This document shows positions 26,026-33,544 of a stretch of DNA of 43,425 bases, piece by piece. The position numbers and the translations under genes were made by a program. The DNA is taken from contig NZ_CALAOH010000219.1 of the NCBI RefSeq assembly GCF_937926365.1, positions 1 through 43,425 on the forward strand. The letters are read 5' to 3'. The notes under the pieces were generated by a model that had not been told where the DNA came from, searched no databases, and was given only the letters and a program-made list of their open reading frames with translations. Position 1 is the first letter of the stretch, and each line of letters starts with the position of its first letter. The DNA is from an uncultured Azohydromonas sp. GTDB taxonomy: Bacteria; Pseudomonadota; Gammaproteobacteria; Burkholderiales; Burkholderiaceae_C.

Positions 26026-29000
26026 ATGCCCATGTCTCCTCCGCCGTCTCCGACTTCTCCGTTAACCCCTTCCACCGGTGAGCCGCTGCAGCGCGTGGTG
26101 AAGATCCGGCGCGACTACAACGCCTGGGTCGCGCGCGAGTCGATGGAGGACTACGCGCTGCGCTTCACGCCGCGCGCCTTCCGCCGCTGGAGCCCCTGGC
26201 GCGTGGCGCACACCGCCTTCGGCGCCTCGTCCTTCCTGGTGCTGGAGGCCGTGGGCGCGACGCTGCTGGTGCAGCACGGTTTCACGAATGCCGCGCTGGC
26301 CATTCTCGTCACCGGCTTGGTCATCTTTCTGGCGGGCCTGCCCATCAGCTTGTACGCCGCACGCCACGGCGTGGACATGGACCTGCTCACCCGCGGCGCG
26401 GGCTTCGGCTACCTGGGCTCCACGGTGACCTCGCTGGTCTACGCCTGCTTCACTTTCATCTTTTTCGCGCTGGAAGCGGCGGTGATGGCCTACGCGCTGG
26501 ACCTGGTCTTCGGCATCCCGCCGGCCTGGGGCTACCTGCTCTGCGCGCTGGTGGTGATCCCGCTGGTGACGCACGGCGTCACCACCATCAGCCGGCTGCA
26601 GCTCTGGACCCAGCCGCTGTGGCTGCTGATGCTCGTCACGCCCTACGTGGTGGTGCTGCGCGAGCAGCCCGAGCTGCTGCGGAGCTTCATGGCGCACGCG
26701 GGCGCGGACGGCAGCGCGGGCTTCGACCTGCTGGGCTTCGGCGCGGCCACGACCGTCGGCATCGCCCTGATCCTGCAGATGGGCGAGCAGGCCGACTACC
26801 TGCGCTTCATGCCCGAGGCCGGGCCGGGACGGCGCGCGCGTGCGCGCTGGTGGGCGGCGGTGCTGATGGGCGGGCCGGGCTGGGTGCTCCCGGGCGTACT
26901 CAAGATGCTGGGCGGCGCGCTGCTGGCGCACCTGGCGCTCACGCACATGGTGCCCACGGAGCTGGCGCTGGACCCCAGCCGCATGTACCTCGTGGCCTAC
27001 GAGTTCGTGTTCGCGCACTACGGCTGGGCGGTGGCCGCCACGGGGCTGTTCGTGGTGGTGTCGCAGCTCAAGATCAATGTCACCAACGCCTACGCGGGCT
27101 CGCTGGCCTGGAGCAACTTCTTCTCGCGCGCCACGCACAGCCACCCGGGGCGCGTGGTGTGGATGGTGTTCAACATCCTCATCGCGCTGGCGCTGATGGA
27201 GATGGACGTGTTCCAGGCGCTGGGCCACGTGCTGGGGCTGTTCGCCAACGTGGCGGTGGCCTGGATCATGGCCGTGGTGGCGGACCTGGTGATCAACAAG
27301 CCGCTGGGCTGGTCGCCGCCGGGCATCGAGTTCCGACGTGCGCACCTGCACGACGTCAACCCGGTGGGGCTGAGCGCCATGGGGCTGGCGTCCGTCCTCT
27401 CCATCGCCGCGCACCTGGGCGCCTTCGGCGCGCTGGCCCAGGCTTTTTCCGCGCTGATCGCCATGGTCACGGCGCTGCTGACCGCGCCGCTGGTGGCCTG
27501 GGCCACGCGCGGGCGTTTCTACATCGCGCGCGCGGCGCAGGCGCCGGTCCGGCCGGGCAGTGCCACCGCCGCCGCCGTCCCGGGCTCGGCGGTCTGCACG
27601 GACGCCGGTGGTGCGGCGCGCCCGCTCAAGACCGTGCGCTGCGTGGTGTGCGAGCGCCGCTACGAGGCCGAGGACATGGCGCGCTGCCCCGCCTACCAGG
27701 GTTTCATCTGCTCGCTGTGCTGCACGCTGGACGCGCGCTGCGGTGACCTCTGCAAGCCGCACGCGCGGCTGGAGCAGCAGTGGGAGCGGCTGCTGCGCGC
27801 GCTGCTGCCGCGCGGCGCCGGCGCCTACCTGGACAAGGGGCTGGCGCCGTACCTGCTGGTCGCGCTGCCCGGCGCGCCGCTGCTGACGCTGGCGCTGTGG
27901 CTGCTGCACCGCCACGCCGCGGCGGGCGGCAACTTCCTCAGCGAGGCGCTGCTGGGCGTGCCGCTGGCGGGCATGGTGCTGTGGTGGCTGGTGCTGGCGC
28001 AGCGCAGCCGCACGCTGGCGCAGGAGGAAAGCCGGCGCCAGACCGCCGCGCTGCAGCGCGAGATCGAGGCGCACCACCGCACCGACGCCGCGCTGCAGCA
28101 GGCCAAGCAGGCGGCCGAGGCCGCGAACCAGGCCAAGAGCCGCTACATCAGCGCCATCAGCCACGAGCTGCGCACGCCGCTGAACTCCATCCTGGGCTAC
28201 GCGCAGCTGCTGGAGGAGGACGCCGCCATGCCGCCGCGGCGCCAACACGCGGTGCAGGTGATCCGCCGCGGCGGCGAGCACCTGCTGTCGCTGATCGAGG
28301 GCACGCTGGAACTCTCGCGCATCGAGAGCGGCCGGGTGCAGCTGCAGGTGAAACCGCTGGCGCTGCGCGAGACGGTGGCCGAGATCGCGCACCTGTTCGA
28401 GCTGCAGGCCACCGCCAAGGGGCTGGATTTCAGGCTGGAGATCGAGGGCGCGCTGCCGGCCTGGGTGCGCGCCGACGAGCGGCGGCTGCGCCAAGTGCTG
28501 ATCAACCTGCTGGGCAACGCCGTGAAGTTCACCGCCGCCGGCCGCGTGCGGCTGCGCCTGCGCTACGCGCGGCAGATGGCGCTGTTCGAGGTGCAGGACA
28601 GCGGCCCCGGCATGAGCGCGCAGGAGCTGGAACGCGTGTTCGAGCCCTTCGAGCGCGGCAGCGCCGGGGGAGGCGGCTCGGGGCTCGGACTGACCATCGC
28701 GCGCATGCTGGTGATCCTGATGGGCGGCGAGCTGACGGCCCGCAGCGCGCCGGGGCAGGGCAGCGCCTTCAGCCTGAAGCTGTTCCTGCCCCAGGTGGAC
28801 GCCCCGCCGCCGCGGGCGCTGCGCGGCCTGCGCCGCGGCGTGCTGGGGCCGCGCCGGCGGCTGCTGGTGGTGGACAACGAGCAGGCCGACCGCGAGTTGC
28901 TGACGCACCTGCTGCAGCCGCTGGGCTTCGAGATCCACCAGGCCGCCAGCGGCCAGGAGGCGCTGGCGCTGTGGCCCGCGCTGCAGCCGGACGCCATCTT

Positions 29001-29685
29001 CATGGACCTGGCGATGCCGGGCCTGGACGGCTGGCAGACGCTGCAGCGCTTGCGCGCGCTGGGCCTGCCCGATGCGGCGCCCGTGGCCATCGTCTCGGCC
29101 AACGCCTTCGACCGCGGCCTGGACAACGACCCCGGCGTGGCCGCGAGCGACTTCTTCGTCAAGCCCGTGCGCGTGGACGATTTGTTGGACTGGCTGGAAC
29201 GGCGGCTGAAGCTGGCGTGGATCGAGGAGGCGCCGGGCGCGCAGGCACAAGCCGAGCCGGCCTCCACGGCGTTGTCGGAGCCCAGTGATCCGTCCGCCCT
29301 GAGGTATCGAAGGGCGAATCCGCAAGGCAGTGATGGCAGCACCCCGGCTGGGGCCGTTCATCCTTCGACGCACCCGCAGGGGGCGCCCTGTGCTGAGGTA
29401 TCGAAGCATCAGGACGAACGGAATACGGACACAGCGAACGCATGCGCAAGCGCTCCCGCCTGGCGCCCCGCCCCCTCTCTGCTGCGCGCCCTGGACGAGG
29501 CCTTGCGCCTGGGCCACGTGCGCGGCGTGGGCAAGGCGCTGGACCGCATCGCGGAATCCGACGCCACGCACGGCCCCGCCTTCGCCGCGCCGCTGCGCGC
29601 GCTGCTGCAGCGCTTTGAACTCGACGCACTGGCCGGTGCCGTGCGCAAGACCCTGGAAACTCAAGATGAACAACGAGCCGCCTGA
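26026..29685 (+). CDS. NCS1-type transporter fused to hybrid histidine kinase
   Basis: A sensor of about 1219 residues. Residues about 40-500 form a polytopic membrane domain resembling NCS1 nucleobase/cytosine permeases (DYNAWVARESMEDYALRF, LLTRGAGFGYLGSTVTSLVY, LQMGEQADYLRFMP). At 539-577 lies a cysteine cluster (CVVCERR, CSLCCTLDARCGDLCKPH) that looks like a metal site. Two more hydrophobic helices (about 610-665) lead into HisKA with H713 in ISHELRTPLNS, HATPase (NLLGNAVKF, GSGLGLTIA) and a receiver with D994 (FMDLAMPGLDG). A helical domain (about 1150-1215) ends the protein. The layout parallels CbrA, where an SSF transporter is joined to a kinase. Start is ATG 26026; TTG 26017 and ATG 26032 are also in frame. 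It is divergent from ureA and overlaps its regulator by 20 bp. Confidence 0.88.
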   Translation: MPMSPPPSPTSPLTPSTGEPLQRVVKIRRDYNAWVARESMEDYALRFTPRAFRRWSPWRVAHTAFGASSFLVLEAVGATLLVQHGFTNAALAILVTGLVIFLAGLPISLYAARHGVDMDLLTRGAGFGYLGSTVTSLVYACFTFIFFALEAAVMAYALDLVFGIPPAWGYLLCALVVIPLVTHGVTTISRLQLWTQPLWLLMLVTPYVVVLREQPELLRSFMAHAGADGSAGFDLLGFGAATTVGIALILQMGEQADYLRFMPEAGPGRRARARWWAAVLMGGPGWVLPGVLKMLGGALLAHLALTHMVPTELALDPSRMYLVAYEFVFAHYGWAVAATGLFVVVSQLKINVTNAYAGSLAWSNFFSRATHSHPGRVVWMVFNILIALALMEMDVFQALGHVLGLFANVAVAWIMAVVADLVINKPLGWSPPGIEFRRAHLHDVNPVGLSAMGLASVLSIAAHLGAFGALAQAFSALIAMVTALLTAPLVAWATRGRFYIARAAQAPVRPGSATAAAVPGSAVCTDAGGAARPLKTVRCVVCERRYEAEDMARCPAYQGFICSLCCTLDARCGDLCKPHARLEQQWERLLRALLPRGAGAYLDKGLAPYLLVALPGAPLLTLALWLLHRHAAAGGNFLSEALLGVPLAGMVLWWLVLAQRSRTLAQEESRRQTAALQREIEAHHRTDAALQQAKQAAEAANQAKSRYISAISHELRTPLNSILGYAQLLEEDAAMPPRRQHAVQVIRRGGEHLLSLIEGTLELSRIESGRVQLQVKPLALRETVAEIAHLFELQATAKGLDFRLEIEGALPAWVRADERRLRQVLINLLGNAVKFTAAGRVRLRLRYARQMALFEVQDSGPGMSAQELERVFEPFERGSAGGGGSGLGLTIARMLVILMGGELTARSAPGQGSAFSLKLFLPQVDAPPPRALRGLRRGVLGPRRRLLVVDNEQADRELLTHLLQPLGFEIHQAASGQEALALWPALQPDAIFMDLAMPGLDGWQTLQRLRALGLPDAAPVAIVSANAFDRGLDNDPGVAASDFFVKPVRVDDLLDWLERRLKLAWIEEAPGAQAQAEPASTALSEPSDPSALRYRRANPQGSDGSTPAGAVHPSTHPQGAPCAEVSKHQDERNTDTANACASAPAWRPAPSLLRALDEALRLGHVRGVGKALDRIAESDATHGPAFAAPLRALLQRFELDALAGAVRKTLETQDEQRAA
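29299..29406 (+). repeat. Repeat-derived insert inside the kinase linker
   Basis: The 14-base unit CTGAGGTATCGAAG occurs at 29299-29312 and 29393-29406, with an inverted CCTTCGA between them and GGACGAACGG just after. This resembles palindromic repeats usually found between genes in Burkholderiales. Here it is translated in frame and encodes the low-complexity linker between the receiver and the C-terminal helical domain. Confidence 0.55.
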
Positions 29686-30610
29686 GCTGGACCGAGGCGC
29701 CGGCGTGGTGCTGGTGGTGGACGACGTGCCCGACAACCTGGCGCTGCTGCACGACGCCCTGGACGAGGGCGGCTACACGGTGCTGGTGGCGACCTCGGGC
29801 GAGCAGGCGCTGGGCCGCGCCGCGCAGGCCGACATCGTGCTGCTGGACGCCGTGATGCCCGGCATGGACGGTTTTGAAGTTGCACGTCGCCTGCGCGCCG
29901 ATCCGCGCACCGCCGCCACGCCGATCGTGTTCATGACCGGCCTGACCGAAAGCGAGCACCTCGTGGCCGCCTTCGCCGCTGGCGTCAACGACTACGTGAC
30001 CAAGCCGGTGCGCACGAGCGAAGTGCTGGCGCGCATGGCGGCGCACTTGCACAGCGCGCGCACGCAGCGGCAGGCGCGCAACGCGCTGGACGCCTTCGGG
30101 CACGCTAGCGTGGTGCTGCGCCCGCGCGACGGGCGCCTGGTGTGGCAGACGGCGCTGGCGCGGCGGCTGCTGGCCGAGTTTTTTGCAGGCGCCGACGCGC
30201 CGGGCGCGGACGGCCTGGCGCCGGCGCCGCTGCGGGCCTGGCTGGGTGAAAAGCCCGCCCTGGGCGCGACGCTGGCGGTGACGCAGGGCGCCCGGCGCCT
30301 GAGCTTCATGCTGCACCAGGCCATGAGCGAGGACGAGTGGCTGCTGGTGCTGCGCGAGCAGTCCGACGCCGCGACCATCGCGGCTTTAGGCCCGGCCTTC
30401 GGCCTCACGGCGCGCGAATCGCAGGTGCTCTACTGGGTGCTGCAGGGAAAGACGAACCGCGACATCGGCGACATCCTCGGCACCAGCCCGCGCACGGTCA
30501 CCAAGCACCTGGAGCATGTGTTCGAGAAACTTGGCGTGGAAACCCGCACCGCCGCGGCGGCGCTGGTGGTGAAAAGGCTGGGGCCGATGGCGGGGGCAAC
30601 GGGGGGCTGA
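29666..30610 (+). CDS. LuxR-family response regulator with middle domain
   Basis: A 314-residue regulator, the likely output of the transporter-kinase. The receiver domain (12-135) has VLVVDDVPDN, phospho-acceptor D61 (VLLDAVMPGMDG) and K113 (DYVTKPV). A middle region (140-240) looks like a degenerate PAS fold (HASVVLRPRDGRLVWQTALA). The C-terminal HTH is FGLTARESQVLYWVLQGKTN, then SPRTVTKHLEHVFEKL. The ATG lies inside the 3' end of the kinase gene, so the two are co-translated. Candidate targets are the adjacent urease and urea-transport operons. Confidence 0.9.
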   Translation: MNNEPPELDRGAGVVLVVDDVPDNLALLHDALDEGGYTVLVATSGEQALGRAAQADIVLLDAVMPGMDGFEVARRLRADPRTAATPIVFMTGLTESEHLVAAFAAGVNDYVTKPVRTSEVLARMAAHLHSARTQRQARNALDAFGHASVVLRPRDGRLVWQTALARRLLAEFFAGADAPGADGLAPAPLRAWLGEKPALGATLAVTQGARRLSFMLHQAMSEDEWLLVLREQSDAATIAALGPAFGLTARESQVLYWVLQGKTNRDIGDILGTSPRTVTKHLEHVFEKLGVETRTAAAALVVKRLGPMAGATGG

Positions 30611-30623
30611 CTGGCGCGCCGCC

Positions 30624-30854
30624 TCAAGCCGAAGCCAGCGGTTTCATCGTCGCCGGCGCAATCAGCTTGTGCATGGGCGTGACGGGCAGCATGTAAATCC
30701 GCCCCATCCGGTTGTGCACGTGCACCACGGTCGTGACGGTGAGCAGCACATTCGGCCCCTCCTGGCGCCGGTGCAGCGACAGCACCACGCCCAGGTGTTT
30801 ATCTTGGTCGCCCATCAGCAACTCGTCGGGCGTGGGGTAAAGGCGTGGAATCAG
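30624..30854 (-). pseudogene. Truncated DUF2867-like fragment
   Basis: The reading frame encodes only the C-terminal part of what looks like a DUF2867 protein: TPDELLMGDQDKHLG, then LTVTTVVHVHNRMGRIYMLP and MHKLIAP. A full member would be about twice as long. Its upstream end runs into the 3' end of the methyltransferase gene, and the only initiation codon is a TTG at 30821 with little support. It is best read as a remnant left by a deletion or recombination; expression as a 65-residue peptide is not excluded. Confidence 0.6.
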
Positions 30855-31528
30855 GCCTTGTACAGCACGAGCATGTCGGTGGCCCCTTTCTGGAACCGGT
30901 AATTGACCGCTTCACGTCGGGCCGCAATGCCTTCGGCGTGCAGCCGTTCAACCACCGCGCCGAGGTGTGGAGATTCCATGCCTTCCAGCGACACCAGGGG
31001 ATAGATACGCACCTCTCGGGCCACCCGGCACAGTTCCCTCGTGCCAGCCACATGAGCCTCAAGATTCAATTGTGTGCTGTACAGGAACAGGAAATGTGAG
31101 CACAGCGCCAATTCGAAGGCGTGGTTTTCAAAGGGCAATGCCGGCAGCGCCGCCTCGACGTACCGACCTTGCTGTCGGCCAAGCTCGTAATCCTGCAGGA
31201 ACCGCTCCATGGCCTGCATGCGCGCATTGGCAACCTGCTCCACGCCTGGAAAATGGTCCCAGATGTAATCGCCGCGGTGGCGTGCCAGTTGCTCCAGGAT
31301 GGTGGGATAGACCTCGGCAATCCGGCTGCGGATCTGAAACCCGGAAAAGGCGTAGACCGGATCGACGGAAATGACGTGGCCCCCGGCGGCTGTCACTTCG
31401 GCATTGAAACTGGCGGGGCCGTCGCCGCAGCCCAGTATTCTTTTCCCCAGGTCGGCATCGGTCAGCGAGAACATGGACCGGTATTCGGCCAGGGAGCGGC
31501 CCCAGGGGACGACGTCCTGCAATTCCAT
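30851..31528 (-). CDS. SAM-dependent methyltransferase-like protein
   Basis: A 225-residue protein. It begins MELQDVVPWGRSLAEYRSMF; motif I-like ILGCGDGPASFNAEVTAAGG (about 29-48) is followed by the acidic HVISVDP, which fits a Rossmann methyltransferase. A late segment FELALCSHFLFLYS matches motif IV-type positions. The substrate is unknown. ATG 31528 is preferred because the conserved-looking sequence starts there; a TTG at 31567 would add 13 residues. The gene and its neighbours have lower G+C than the flanking operons and no functional link to them. Confidence 0.75.
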   Translation of the reverse strand: MELQDVVPWGRSLAEYRSMFSLTDADLGKRILGCGDGPASFNAEVTAAGGHVISVDPVYAFSGFQIRSRIAEVYPTILEQLARHRGDYIWDHFPGVEQVANARMQAMERFLQDYELGRQQGRYVEAALPALPFENHAFELALCSHFLFLYSTQLNLEAHVAGTRELCRVAREVRIYPLVSLEGMESPHLGAVVERLHAEGIAARREAVNYRFQKGATDMLVLYKA

Positions 31529-31692
31529 TGGATTCTCGATTTTGTAACGGGTGCCGGCTTGCGCCAAGCGATGGATTTTCAGGCATCGGTGAGCTGCAGC
31601 GCAACGATGAAACCGGCCAGCTCCGGTAGGGATTCATGACACGTGCCTTGTGGGAGGCTCGAATCCCAGGCGGTGCGGGACGTCCTGCTCAT

Positions 31693-32181
31693 TTACCTAG
31701 GCGGTCTGCCGAAGCGGCGAAACAGCATGAAGACCCAGGCCAGCGTGACGGCACCGAAGAAGCCCAATCCAGCAAAAAACCAGTTTTCAGGCAATTGCGG
31801 CGGCTGTGTTGCGTGGGCTCGGACGACAAGCCAATGGCAATAGCTCAGGAAGGAGGCCAGAACCATGGCGAACCACAGCGTCAGGGACGACAGTGATTCG
31901 AAAGTGGCAGCTCGACGCTCGGGCGCCAGCCAATACTCCCGGTGGGGAAGGTTGACGAACTGGAGTGGTATGCCCTGCAACAGCCGCGTGGAAAAAGCCA
32001 CCAGCACCGGCACCCCGACCACCAGGACGAGCATGAGGACCTCATAAGTGCCTTTGCCCATGAACCCGTTCGGCACGCCGCCCGGGCCGAAATGCGAGGC
32101 CACCACGGGAGGAAGGCCGGCGGCGGTGGATTTCACGAAGACGCCCAATATCAGGAGAACGAGGAAAAGGAATTTGCGCAT
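31693..32181 (-). CDS. DUF1648-type integral membrane protein
   Basis: A 162-residue protein with about four hydrophobic segments, starting MRKFLFLVLLILGVFVKSTA. The stretch LPPVVASHFGPGGVPNGFMG is the DUF1648 signature, also found at the start of SdpI-like immunity proteins. LPHREYWLAPERR follows and the C-terminus is basic. Function is unknown. It sits alone, on minus, in the lower-G+C patch; the 164 bp after it and 230 bp before it contain nothing recognised. Confidence 0.75.
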   Translation of the reverse strand: MRKFLFLVLLILGVFVKSTAAGLPPVVASHFGPGGVPNGFMGKGTYEVLMLVLVVGVPVLVAFSTRLLQGIPLQFVNLPHREYWLAPERRAATFESLSSLTLWFAMVLASFLSYCHWLVVRAHATQPPQLPENWFFAGLGFFGAVTLAWVFMLFRRFGRPPR

Positions 32182-32411
32182 GGTGATCCGGTGGGGCCGC
32201 ACGTTGGGACATTGAACGCGAATCCGGGTTTCAACACGGTGGCCCGGATGTGAACAAGTTCTCAAGGCACTGAGCCTTGCTGCTTGATGTGCCTGCTGTA
32301 CACGCTACAGCGTTCCGGCCTTTTCAAACCCATGCCGGGTTTGCCGTGGACGTTTGCTGGGCACACCACCTGCCGCCCCAAGCCCCGTAACCACCCTTAC
32401 GGAGCCACCCC

Positions 32412-33416
32412 ATGAAGCAGCAAGGCGACACCTCCCACAAGCAATCCGCCGAAGCCACCGCCGACAAGCACCGCAATCTCCAGAAGCAGCAGGACCAGAA
32501 GGACAACCGCAAGGCCCAGCAGGGCGGCGGGGGCGAGCAGAAGCCGCCGCAGACCGGCGCGCGCGAGATGCCCTCGGATCTGCCGGCGCAGCACATCGCC
32601 AAACCCGGTATCGAGGCCGAGCTGCAGTTGCAGCCGCAGTTCCGGGCGCCGCACTACAAGGGCAGCGAGAAGCTGCTGGGCATGGCGGCGCTCATCACCG
32701 GCGGGGATTCGGGCATCGGCCGCGCCGTGGCCGTGCTCTACGCGCGCGAGGGCGCGGACGTCGCCATCGTCTACCTCAGCGAGCACGAGGACGCCGCGGA
32801 GACGCGGCGCCACGTCGAGGCCGAGGGACGGCGCTGCATCCTCATTCCCGGCGACGTGAAGGACCCCGCCTTCTGCCGCGACGCCGTGCAACGCACGGTC
32901 GATGCCTTCGGCCACCTGGAGATCCTGGTCAACAACGCCGCGTTCCAGGAGCACGCCGAGAGCCTGGAGGACATCACCGAGGAGCGCTTCGACGAGACGA
33001 TGCGCACCAACATCTACGGCTACTTCCACATGGCCAAGGCGGCGCTGCCGTACCTCAAGGAAGGCTCCTCCATCATCAACACCGGCTCCGTCGTGGGGCT
33101 GCAGGGCAGCCAGCAACTGCTGGACTACAGCACCACCAAGGGCGCCATCCACGCCTTCACCAAGTCGCTGGCGTCCAACCTGCTCAAGAAGGGCATCCGC
33201 GTCAACGCCGTCGCGCCCGGGCCGGTGTGGACGCCGCTGAACCCGGCCGACTCCCCGGCGGAGAAGGTGGCCGAGTTCGGCAAGCAGACCGAATTCGGGC
33301 GCGCGGCGCAGCCGGAGGAGCTGTCGCCGGCCTACGTGTTCCTGGCCGCGCCGTCGTGCGCGGGGTACATCACCGGGATCGTGCTGCCGGTGACGGGGAG
33401 CGTGGGGGCGATATAA
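32412..33416 (+). CDS. SDR oxidoreductase with hydrophilic N-terminal extension
   Basis: A 334-residue short-chain dehydrogenase of the YhdF/YdaD/YghA type often linked to general stress. The first 80 residues are charged and Gln/Lys-rich (HRNLQKQQDQKDNRKAQQGG), followed by QFRAPHYKGSEKL. The cofactor motif is TGGDSGIG (97-104); catalytic residues are S226 (NTGSVVG), Y239 and K243 (YSTTK). VNAVAPGPVWTPL is also typical. It lies upstream of urtA but 128 bp away, with a large palindrome between them, so it is probably a separate transcript. Confidence 0.88.
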   Translation: MKQQGDTSHKQSAEATADKHRNLQKQQDQKDNRKAQQGGGGEQKPPQTGAREMPSDLPAQHIAKPGIEAELQLQPQFRAPHYKGSEKLLGMAALITGGDSGIGRAVAVLYAREGADVAIVYLSEHEDAAETRRHVEAEGRRCILIPGDVKDPAFCRDAVQRTVDAFGHLEILVNNAAFQEHAESLEDITEERFDETMRTNIYGYFHMAKAALPYLKEGSSIINTGSVVGLQGSQQLLDYSTTKGAIHAFTKSLASNLLKKGIRVNAVAPGPVWTPLNPADSPAEKVAEFGKQTEFGRAAQPEELSPAYVFLAAPSCAGYITGIVLPVTGSVGAI

Positions 33417-33430
33417 GGACTACGCCATTT

Positions 33431-33473
33431 GTCGTACACGCGCCGGAACTACGACGGATGTCGTATTCCGGCG
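33431..33473. promoter_or_regulatory. Palindrome with repeated GTCGTA half-sites upstream of urtA
   Basis: TACGAC-GGAT-GTCGTA (33450-33465) is a perfect inverted repeat, and its flanks CGCCGGAA and TTCCGGCG extend it to 14-bp arms with a one-base bulge. A further half-site GTCGTA is at 33431-33436. It lies 72-114 bases before the urtA start. It could be an operator for urtA or a hairpin at the end of the SDR transcript; no T-run follows. Confidence 0.5.
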
Positions 33474-33544
33474 CCGATGCTTGCCTTCGAAACTGTTCCC
33501 CGTTCGATCACCGCCCCACGCAGGGGCGCCTAGAGGGGAAGCAC

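Noticed and set aside
26062..29736. Open frame of 1224 codons on minus, opposite the transporter-kinase
   Set aside because: It shadows nearly the whole of a gene with clear motifs on plus, has no motif of its own and shows low-complexity His/Gln/Arg content. Overlapping coding is very unlikely.
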